Shown here: piece by piece, positions 8,237 through 12,750 of the stretch
Numbering within the stretch: position 1 is the stretch's first letter
How the letters are laid out: every line of letters starts with the position of its first letter
Assembly: GCA_026708165.1 (NCBI GenBank)
Contig: JAPOVO010000055.1
Coordinates: 1 to 12,750, forward strand
DNA length: 12,750 bases
Source: Chloroflexota bacterium
Lineage (GTDB): Bacteria; Chloroflexota; UBA11872; VXNJ01
Direction of reading: 5' to 3'
Made by a program: the position numbers and the translations under genes
The notes under the pieces: model-generated
Databases searched by the model: none
What the model was told of the DNA's origin: nothing
Seen by the model: the letters and a program-made list of their open reading frames with translations, nothing else

Positions 8237-8308
8237 ATTCCCGCTCTTCGCTGTTGCGGGGACATGCTTCGCGGGACTGCCGGGATGTGCCGTGTGCCCT
8301 ACAACCCA

Positions 8309-8322
8309 TCGACAGGCTCAGG
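8309..8322 (-). repeat. CCTGAGC-type dispersed element, copy 2 (inverted)
   Basis: TCGACAGGCTCAGG on the plus strand reads CCTGAGCCTGTCGA on the minus strand. It pairs with the copy at 7993-8006 as an inverted repeat about 300 bases apart, bracketing the tandem repeat and one half-element. Confidence 0.55.
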
Positions 8323-8420
8323 ACAGATAGGCCCGGAGTGCACTGCATACGGGTTGGATGGCCGGGCTTTAGATTCCTCGGCTTTGCTCGGCATGACAGT
8401 TGGGAGGCTGGTGGAGAGAG

Positions 8421-8438
8421 GGCGGTTCGCGAACCGCC
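8421..8438. repeat. Perfect 18-bp palindrome GGCGGTTCGCGAACCGCC
   Basis: GGCGGTTCG and CGAACCGCC are exact reverse complements with no spacer. It ends 46 bases before the antitoxin start. Because a half-copy exists at 8052-8067, it is more likely a REP-like dispersed element than an operator, though an operator role for the ribbon-helix-helix gene just downstream cannot be excluded. Confidence 0.6.
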
Positions 8439-8484
8439 CCTACAGTCGATTGCCAACTGCCGTCCGTGCCGGCCTAATGGACAC

Positions 8485-8721
8485 ATGGCAGTGCAAATCA
8501 CGATCCGGGGAGTTCCCGAAGAAATCCGCGACGAACTAGCCGCCCGCGCCGCGCTCCGGGACCAGTCGATGCAGGAGTTCCTGCGCGGCGAGCTTGAGCG
8601 CATCGCTTCGCGCCCCTCGCCGGACGCGTTGCGGACGAGAATCTGCTACCGCAAACGAACGTCCGGTACCCGCGTCCCGCTGTCCACCATCCTGCAAGCC
8701 CGCAACGCCGACCGGAGGTAA
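8485..8721 (+). CDS. FitA/VapB-type antitoxin, orphan
   Basis: This 78-residue protein begins MAVQITIRGVPEEIRDELAA, the ribbon-helix-helix DNA-binding strand and helix of the FitA/VapB antitoxin family. The typical SMQEFLRGELERIASRPS segment follows (about 32-49). The C-terminal toxin-binding tail keeps the family-like RKRTSGTR...TILQARNADRR pattern. Such antitoxins bind their own operator and neutralise a PIN-domain VapC ribonuclease, normally encoded immediately downstream with overlap or a short gap. Here the following 184 bases have no PIN-like reading frame on either strand, so the toxin has been lost and this is an orphan. No clear ribosome site precedes the ATG at 8485. The frame is open upstream to 8200 but runs through the repeats. 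Confidence 0.8.
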   Translation: MAVQITIRGVPEEIRDELAARAALRDQSMQEFLRGELERIASRPSPDALRTRICYRKRTSGTRVPLSTILQARNADRR

Positions 8722-8905
8722 CGGCAGTTGCCTACGGTCTCAACGTCAGGCTCCGCCGCTGCTAAGTCACAACTTGCGTGTTCGTCACTCGGGCCGGTTT
8801 GTAGATCGGGCTAGGCATAGCTTCTAGTCCCGGAGCCCTGTACAGCAGCGTCGTCAAGCTAGTTTGGGGCAGCAGGCGAAGCTAAGCATTGCCGAAGAGA
8901 ACTGC

Positions 8906-9424
8906 TCAGTGACCGAGTACATTCTTTGCGTATTCCGAAGCCTTTGTCTGTATGTCTGGTGGAACTCCAGTCTTGCCCCTCGATTTATGGCCCGCCCCTT
9001 CGCTCACTGTTCCATACCAATCAGTGTACGTTTCTATGGTTGCCCTGAGTATCGCTCCTATTGTGTCGAGGTGCACCACAAGCGGACCATCAGTTCCCTC
9101 CCGATAGCGCCATTCCTGCAGGCTATTCCGGTGTTCTTGAATTACATTCCGTACATCGCGAACTTTGATCCCGATTGCCGATGCTTTTGCATTGATGGTC
9201 GCCTTCGTTTCGGGTGACAGCTTCTCATAGAGTTCGAGCAAGTCATGGATCCAAGCAGGCTTGTGCCCCTGCTCCTCAATGAGCGCCTTTAGTGCTACTT
9301 CAATCCCGAAGATATATGCGATGACTACGGGAATTATCAGTGATCGTCTCCGTGCCTTCTCGTCCTCTGTTCCGACGTCATGTTTGTGGAACTCATGACG
9401 GAGTACATTCCCTGCGTTGTACAT
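8906..9424 (-). CDS. HEPN-like protein, possible RNase or toxin
   Basis: This 172-residue, mainly helical soluble protein is not one I can assign to a named family, but its layout resembles HEPN domains. A first helix has FGIEVALKALIEE (39-51), then HDLLELYEKLS (60-70), then VRNVIQEHRNSLQEWRY (91-107) and a last helix TIGAILRATIETY (121-133). R92-N93...H98 fits the R-x(4-6)-H catalytic motif of HEPN RNases; whether it is the real active site is uncertain, because the adjoining EWRY region is also found in non-catalytic HEPN-like proteins. The gene has about 50% GC, well below the left of the window, which suggests transfer. The ATG at 9424 lacks a good ribosome site; a CTG 24 bases upstream has a GAGGGG at proper spacing. 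A perfect TTGACA lies at 9477-9482 (minus strand) without a convincing -10 box. Confidence 0.65.
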   Translation of the reverse strand: MYNAGNVLRHEFHKHDVGTEDEKARRRSLIIPVVIAYIFGIEVALKALIEEQGHKPAWIHDLLELYEKLSPETKATINAKASAIGIKVRDVRNVIQEHRNSLQEWRYREGTDGPLVVHLDTIGAILRATIETYTDWYGTVSEGAGHKSRGKTGVPPDIQTKASEYAKNVLGH

Positions 9425-9527
9425 AGCAACGGCCGTGGTAATCCTTGTCAGTTTTGTTCCCCTCTACCTCTTAACATGTCAATCGAGTGTAGTCGGTGCC
9501 ATTCGGATTCCGGGGGTCGTCCCGCCA

Positions 9528-9746
9528 TTAGATAACTAGCGATGCTCCTATGGGCCGCTGCTTGCCGCCGTGGACGGAGGGTTCGGCGCACCATTTGGCG
9601 GCCAGGCGGCGGACGGCTTCGTAGACGGATTCGTCGAATTCGAGCAGGTCGCAGACGACGAGGCGGTCGACCTCTGCGCGGTTGGGGTCAGCGTCGGCGA
9701 GGTAGGCAAGTTTCAGCTCCCTGTCGCGGAACTCCTCGAAGATCAC
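9528..9746 (-). pseudogene. Gene fragment or small ORF, copy 1 of a duplicated C-terminus
   Basis: This 72-residue frame opens at a GTG (9746) with AAGGAG nine bases upstream and reads IFEEFRDRELKLAYLADADP, then RLVVCDLLEFDESVYEAV, then AKWCAEPSVHGGKQ. The last ~38 residues recur in the fragment at 10853-11068. The composition is protein-like, but an in-frame TAG lies just upstream at about 9757 and the sequence beyond is repeat-like, so it is best read as the 3' remnant of a larger gene. The similarity to the second copy stops right after GGKQ, a few codons before the stop. I do not recognise the parent family. The alternative is a genuine short protein. Confidence 0.45.
9557..9670. repeat. 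114-bp direct repeat, copy A
   Basis: This aligns without gaps to 10906-11019 at a constant offset of 1349 bases; I count 8 mismatches (about 93% identity). Flanks on both sides are unrelated. Six of the 8 differences change amino acids in the shared frame, suggesting decay rather than purifying selection. The two copies sit either side of the HNH gene. Confidence 0.8.
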
Positions 9747-9866
9747 CTCCGCCGTCTCCTTACCCTACGCGCTCGCGGAATGACGTAGCCTCATGGCTCA
9801 ATCGTTGGCTACGTCGCGTCCAGGTCAACATCTTCCGTCCTCCTGCCGCTTGGTGAACCCGAAGGA

Positions 9867-10547
9867 TCAATCAAGGTCCTCAGAACTCTCAACGACCTCA
9901 AAATGCACTCGCATTGCCATTGGATCCATTCTGCGGTTGAACTTCTCAATCGTCTCCGAAGAGTTACCCGTGACTCTCTGAATCTCCAGTCGATTGAAGA
10001 GCTGTACTTCTTCAGGAGCAATCCTTGGGAGCGCGTGCCCCAGATGTCCTCTTCCAGTTATCCCCTTCTTCCCGGGCTTAAGTTGCCCCATGGACCATAT
10101 GCCGGAGATTTCTACCTCAGGCCTATCACCGAGCTCCGAAATGAACTTTCCTGTGGAAGGGTTTCCACATACAAAACGGTGTCCCTCTGTAATGACCGGG
10201 AACTCGACCTTTACCTTTGTCGTCTGGTAGTGCAGCGTCAAGACATGGCCTTTCGAGGCGCGGTCTATCTGAAGCCAATGGCAAGAGCAAGTGAACAGAG
10301 GAAACCCATAAATTTGTCCGCCACGTTCGGAGTTGCATTTTTTGTGCATTGGCTGGCAGTTCCACTCTTTGTTGTAATGCTTCGGTTTTATGTTGTCTTC
10401 TCTGTCTTTGAAGAAAGACTTAGTGAAAATATGGTCCAGTGTGGCCGCTTTCCTACTTCGTATGCGCATTCCGCATCCACCGACATGGGTCCCGCAGAGA
10501 TGACCGTCTCTGCGTAGTAGATAGGAGAGTCGTTTACGATTGCTCAT
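9867..10547 (-). CDS. Standalone HNH endonuclease
   Basis: This 226-residue protein has an N-terminal HNH nuclease fold. C18 and C25 form the first half of a zinc knuckle, TLDHI (37-41) supplies D38-H39, WNCQPMHKKCN (62-72) supplies N63 and N72, and H68 with C71 completes the knuckle, with His replacing the more usual first Cys. The metal and catalytic positions look intact. Residues from about 80 on (CSCHWLQID near 87-95, then beta-rich sequence) match nothing I recognise and may bind DNA or a partner. HNH enzymes of this size occur as restriction endonucleases, phage or mobile-element nucleases and defence effectors. The ATG at 10547 has AGGG eight to ten bases upstream. GC is about 50%, like the HEPN-like gene and unlike the left of the window. 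No methyltransferase is adjacent. Confidence 0.8.
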   Translation of the reverse strand: MSNRKRLSYLLRRDGHLCGTHVGGCGMRIRSRKAATLDHIFTKSFFKDREDNIKPKHYNKEWNCQPMHKKCNSERGGQIYGFPLFTCSCHWLQIDRASKGHVLTLHYQTTKVKVEFPVITEGHRFVCGNPSTGKFISELGDRPEVEISGIWSMGQLKPGKKGITGRGHLGHALPRIAPEEVQLFNRLEIQRVTGNSSETIEKFNRRMDPMAMRVHFEVVESSEDLD

Positions 10548-10852
10548 TCACTTTTCCCTTACGCTCTCCCCATGATCACTTGCTGCCTCGCGAGTATTGC
10601 GGGCTGGCGTGGGCGTCGGCAAACTCAACCTATGCCTGTGGCTGTGGCGGACTTATCCAGCAAGCGTGTGCGGAGTCGACACACTTCACCCCGCTTTCTC
10701 AAGGAGATACTGAGGAGAGTGGTCACAGGGGGAGTCGGTGGAGCATTGAGCCCCGATCGCGGTACCGGTTTGCAACGTTACCGGCCGCTATGTGTGAATA
10801 GCGACGCCCCTGTAACGGCTCGGCAGCCTGGACCGATGACTAGTGATTCACG
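10548..10852. other. 305-base stretch without a supported gene
   Basis: This lies upstream of the HNH gene, so it should hold that gene's promoter, but I see no pair of boxes I would defend. The open frame across it on the plus strand (from 10572) runs into the antisense of the repeat copy and has no protein-like features. An imperfect inverted repeat lies at 10759-10788 (GCGG-TA-CCGGT, 10-base loop, ACCGG-CCGC). It has no T-run and its role is unknown. Confidence 0.5.
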
Positions 10853-11068
10853 TCACGTAGGGTCAAGCGGGCTAGACGTAATCCAGGACGCCCACTCTGC
10901 GGACTGCTGCTTGCCGCCGTGGACGGAGGGTTCGGCGCACCATTTGGCGGCGAGGTGGCGGACGGCTTCGTAGACGGACTCGTCGAAGCCGAGCAGGTCG
11001 CAAATGACGCGGCGGTCGAGCAGGGCGCTATCGACGCTCGGTTCGGTCTGTTGAGGCGCGTCGGTCAA
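10853..11068 (-). pseudogene. Gene fragment or small ORF, copy 2 of a duplicated C-terminus
   Basis: This frame contains LDRRVICDLLGFDESVYEAV followed by AKWCAEPSVHGGKQ, matching copy 1 (9528-9746) at all but about five residues over 38. It then ends with an unrelated 17-residue tail. A TTG at 11068 could start a 71-residue protein, 20 bases after the TGA of the higA-ImmA gene, but no good ribosome site precedes it. Upstream of the shared part the residues differ from copy 1, so the two fragments were joined to different sequences. I read it as a decayed remnant of the same unrecognised parent gene. A small third cistron of the higBA operon is the alternative. Confidence 0.4.
10906..11019. 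repeat. 114-bp direct repeat, copy B
   Basis: Direct-repeat partner of 9557-9670, same orientation. The distance between copies (1235 bases from end to start) spans the HNH gene and its upstream stretch. Recombination between the copies could delete or duplicate that segment. Confidence 0.8.
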
Positions 11069-11088
11069 CGGGTTGCTCGGATTCCCTC

Positions 11089-12180
11089 TCAGGCTGGCCA
11101 CTCGTAACGCGGTTTCAGGTCGGTAAGCTGGTTGTAGCCTATCCGCCTTTCCTTCTGCAGCCGTCCGACGACTACGAACGGGGCTATTCCGACCGATCCC
11201 GCGAACTCGTTGACAGATTCCGCCGTGAAGCAGTCCCCATCGCAGAAATCGTCCCATGCGTCGGGCGTAATCAGGAAGTCAGCCGCGAACCGGTCGGCTT
11301 CCGCTTCGATCCGCGCCATTTTCGGGTCGGGGTCGAGTCCGTCTATGACGATCCGGCGCTGGGTTCTGTGCTTGAGCAGATGACACGCCTCGTGGAAGAA
11401 CGTGAACCAGAAGATGTCGGCCCACTTGTGCCGGAGGCTCATCTGGATCATCGCCTTGCGGTCGGTCAGCCAGCGCGTGGCGCCGTTGGCCCCGCTCTTC
11501 GGGAGCGCCCGGACCATGCAGAACGCGACTCCGGCCTCCGCGCAAAGGTCTGACATTGCGGGAATGAACTCATCGGGCGGCCGCCCGGTGATGCCCCGGA
11601 TCCGGGCGAGAGCCTGGCGGAAGGTCCGCTCGTCGTAGTCAGCCGTGTCAACCTCCCGCGCATCAAGCTCGCCCTTGCGGAGCCAGACGGCCAAAGCGCC
11701 CAGAGAGACCTTTCGCCCCGCCGCATCGGTGATGCGAAATCCCACGGCCTGCTGGTACGCCCGCGGCTCGGCGACCGCCACTCCCAGAAAGCTCATCAGG
11801 GCCGTCAACCGGCTGGCGCGGTCACGCCCGGCCTTTATCCAGCCCCGCTTGATAATTTCCCTGATCGGGTACTCGTCCAGCCACTTCTCGCCGGCTTTGA
11901 GCGCTTCCCGTTCGCGGTTCATCTCCAGAGCCATGCGGTAGTCGGCTTCAAGGGTCATCCAGAACTGGGGGCTGATCCCCAGCACCTTGCCGAGGCCGAT
12001 TGCGGTGTGCGGGGTGATGGCCTTCTTGGCCTTGATGATCTCGTTTATCGCCTGCGCCGGCCTGCCGAGCCGAGCCGCCAGCTCCTTCTGGGTCATCCCG
12101 CGGGCTTCGAGCTCTTCCTCGAGTATTTCGCCCGGGGGAATGGGCATGTCCGACAGGACGCGCGCGTCGCTAGTCGCCAT
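11089..12180 (-). CDS. higA: HigA-type antitoxin fused to ImmA/IrrE-like metallopeptidase
   Basis: This 363-residue two-domain protein has an N-terminal HigA/XRE helix-turn-helix: PPGEILEEELEARGMTQKEL (15-34), then LGRPAQAINEIIKAKKAIT (38-56), with the LGISPQFWMTLE segment (67-78) typical of HigA antitoxins. The C-terminal half is an ImmA/IrrE (DUF955) peptidase domain with the zinc motif HEACH (H263, E264, H267) and a likely third ligand E294 in EAEADRFAADFLI. HigA neutralises the HigB ribonuclease and represses its own operon; the peptidase may regulate by cleaving a partner, as ImmA cleaves ImmR. The ATG at 12180 lies inside the 3' end of higB (11-base overlap), so translation is probably coupled. 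Both domains look intact. Confidence 0.92.
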   Translation of the reverse strand: MATSDARVLSDMPIPPGEILEEELEARGMTQKELAARLGRPAQAINEIIKAKKAITPHTAIGLGKVLGISPQFWMTLEADYRMALEMNREREALKAGEKWLDEYPIREIIKRGWIKAGRDRASRLTALMSFLGVAVAEPRAYQQAVGFRITDAAGRKVSLGALAVWLRKGELDAREVDTADYDERTFRQALARIRGITGRPPDEFIPAMSDLCAEAGVAFCMVRALPKSGANGATRWLTDRKAMIQMSLRHKWADIFWFTFFHEACHLLKHRTQRRIVIDGLDPDPKMARIEAEADRFAADFLITPDAWDDFCDGDCFTAESVNEFAGSVGIAPFVVVGRLQKERRIGYNQLTDLKPRYEWPA

Positions 12181-12472
12181 AATGATTGCTCACTTCCTCC
12201 ACTATTACGTGTTCTTCCGTCTCACCCCTGGTCACGATGAGGCGCCATCTGCCGGTCAGGTAGATCGACAGCTCTCCTTTTCGCGATCCTTTCAGAGGGT
12301 GCAAGCGCATCGACAGGATGTTGCCCGCTTCCTGGAAGTCCCTCGCCGCGTAGAGCTGATTTATTCGCGTGACGTACTTCCGCCCGACTCTCGGTCCCCA
12401 GTCCCGAACCGCCCTGGCCGACTCCCGGTAATTCCGCCGAAGGCGATTTGTTCGGAAGGAGACTTCCATCAT
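12170..12472 (-). CDS. higB: HigB-type RelE-superfamily toxin
   Basis: This 100-residue basic protein (99 if the second ATG at 12469 is used) has the HigB killer-protein layout. It starts with VSFRTNRLRRNYRESARAV and has a helical middle, then the conserved LHPLKGSRKGELSIYLTGRWRLIV block (58-81) and a closing HVIVEEVSNHYG. HigB toxins cleave mRNA on the translating ribosome. The toxin gene comes first and overlaps the antitoxin gene, the order typical of higBA. The predicted transcript would begin only about 8-10 bases before the first ATG, leaving little room for a ribosome site. GGGTGA directly before the ATGs is the only candidate, so translation may be near-leaderless and weak, which would suit a toxin. 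Confidence 0.9.
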   Translation of the reverse strand: MMEVSFRTNRLRRNYRESARAVRDWGPRVGRKYVTRINQLYAARDFQEAGNILSMRLHPLKGSRKGELSIYLTGRWRLIVTRGETEEHVIVEEVSNHYGD

Positions 12473-12492
12473 TCACCCATAGGGTGAATGAT
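12468..12492. promoter_or_regulatory. Probable HigA operator, 11-bp inverted repeat over the higB start
   Basis: The arms ATCATTCACCC (12468-12478) and GGGTGAATGAT (12482-12492) are perfect reverse complements around a 3-base ATA centre. The site covers both candidate higB ATG codons, the likely transcription start and five of the six bases of the -10 box. A HigA dimer bound here would block RNA polymerase, which fits the autorepression known for HigA-type antitoxins. That HigA binds it is inferred. Confidence 0.75.
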
Positions 12493-12516
12493 AGTAGGAA
12501 GGCGGCGTACCGTCAA
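12488..12516 (-). promoter_or_regulatory. Sigma-70 type promoter of the higBA operon
   Basis: On the minus strand a -35 box TTGACG (12516-12511) is separated by exactly 17 bases from a -10 box TATCAT (12493-12488); each matches the consensus at five of six positions or nearly so. Transcription should start near 12480-12482, just upstream of the higB ATG at 12472. It overlaps the inverted repeat. Confidence 0.75.
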
Positions 12517-12571
12517 GGACATGTATGATGCGTTTCTCTGCATCGACAACCAGTTGAAGCAGAGCCGCGTA

Positions 12572-12600
12572 GCACTCGCGCCGAACGCTCATTCGAGTGC
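12572..12600. repeat. Inverted repeat GCACTCG-N15-CGAGTGC
   Basis: Seven-base perfect arms at 12572-12578 and 12594-12600 lie between the partial gene's stop (12617) and the higBA promoter. Read on the minus strand it could be a weak terminator-like hairpin after the partial gene, but the loop is long and no clear T-run follows. Function is uncertain. Confidence 0.3.
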
Positions 12601-12616
12601 ATCGTTTGATTAGACA

Positions 12617-12750
12617 CTACCCACTTTCGGCGAGTGCGGCGTGGATGCATTCGGAGACGAGGCGGTTGGCGGCGGCGGGGCCGTGGCGGTCGAGGGTTGC
12701 GTAGAGATCGCGCTTTTCGAGCTCGGCCCAGACGCGGCGGCGGTCTTCGG
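12617..12750 (-). CDS. C-terminus of an unrecognised protein, cut by the window edge
   Basis: On the minus strand the frame is open from the window edge to a TAG at 12617-12619. It encodes 43 complete residues that read like a genuine helical C-terminus (EDRRRVWAELEKRDLYATLD, then HGPAAANRLVSECIHAALAE). Codons are GC-rich at third positions, as expected for this genome. The start lies outside the window, which is why length and family cannot be given. It is upstream of higBA on the same strand, separated by about 100 bases that include the higBA promoter, so higBA can be transcribed independently. Confidence 0.6.
   Translation of the reverse strand, partial: EDRRRVWAELEKRDLYATLDRHGPAAANRLVSECIHAALAESG

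Larger units (their letters stand above)
7914..8484. other. Gene-free stretch built of dispersed and tandem repeats
   Basis: About 570 bases between the aldo/keto reductase and the orphan antitoxin have no reading frame with protein-like composition. They hold, in order: a CTCTCC...GGAGAG hairpin, a CCTGAGCTTGCCGA element, a GGGGCGGTTCGCGAAC element, a 24-bp tandem repeat, an inverted CCTGAGC element, a degenerate 'TCCTCGGCTTTGCTCGGCATGACA'-style element at 8374-8397, and a perfect 18-bp palindrome. Elements of this style are scattered between genes in many uncultured GC-rich bacterial genomes. The stretch marks the border between the conserved-type genes on the left and the accessory genes on the right. 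Confidence 0.7.

Noticed and set aside
7953..8603. 216-residue frame on the minus strand
   Set aside because: It runs through the hairpin, both palindromic elements and the 24-bp tandem repeat, then antisense into the antitoxin gene; composition is not protein-like.
8722..8905. tRNA or other structured RNA after the antitoxin
   Set aside because: I found no T-loop (GGTTCRA) signature, cloverleaf or tmRNA-like end in this stretch.
8864..9217. 117-residue frame on the plus strand
   Set aside because: Antisense of the HEPN-like gene; cysteine-rich random composition and no ribosome site.
9542..9856. Arginine-rich 104-residue frame on the plus strand
   Set aside because: Antisense of the duplicated gene fragment; Arg/Gly runs are typical of a shadow frame in GC-rich DNA.
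9903..10517. 204-residue frame on the plus strand
   Set aside because: Antisense of the HNH gene, whose motifs are clear in the other strand.
10572..10973. 133-residue frame on the plus strand covering the gene-free stretch
   Set aside because: It ends inside the antisense of repeat copy B and shows no domain, no ribosome site and no compositional support.

Overview
The window is about 12.7 kb of GC-rich bacterial DNA (roughly 60-65% GC in the left two thirds). Frequent TTG/GTG starts, a DUF2203 gene, an unusual Lgt, and dispersed CCTGAGCYTGYCGA-type and GGCGGTTCGCGAACCGCC-type intergenic repeats fit an uncultured Chloroflexota-like organism (Dehalococcoidia/SAR202-like). That placement is an inference from gene style; the window has no rRNA or other marker gene.

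Left part, 1-7900, is a conserved-type chromosomal region. An OmpR-family response regulator and a membrane sensor histidine kinase overlap by 8 bases. A DUF2203 gene on the minus strand runs divergently from an RtcB-type RNA ligase on the plus strand. They are followed by a small unrecognised protein gene and an EntS-like MFS exporter. The exporter converges, 6 bases apart, on lgt (prolipoprotein diacylglyceryl transferase), which lies downstream of an aldo/keto reductase. The Lgt lacks several residues reported as essential in E. coli Lgt.

Boundary, about 7900-8480, has no convincing gene. It holds a hairpin, an inverted pair of CCTGAGC elements, two GGCGGTTCGCGAAC elements (one a perfect 18-bp palindrome), a 24-bp tandem repeat and a degenerate TCGG...ATGACA element. 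It leads into a FitA/VapB-type ribbon-helix-helix antitoxin whose toxin partner is missing.

Right part, 8480-12750, is an accessory island; from 8906 onward every recognisable gene is on the minus strand. It contains a HEPN-like protein and a standalone HNH endonuclease, both in DNA of about 50% GC. Two copies (about 93% identical over 114 bp) of a gene fragment lie either side of the HNH gene. Next comes a higB toxin / higA-ImmA fusion antitoxin operon with a clear sigma-70 promoter (TTGACG-17-TATCAT) whose -10 box sits inside an 11-bp-arm inverted repeat covering the higB start. At the right edge is the C-terminus of an unrecognised protein. The island reads as a defence / toxin-antitoxin cluster built by repeated insertion and decay. 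The least described part is the HEPN + HNH pair with its flanking duplicated fragment.
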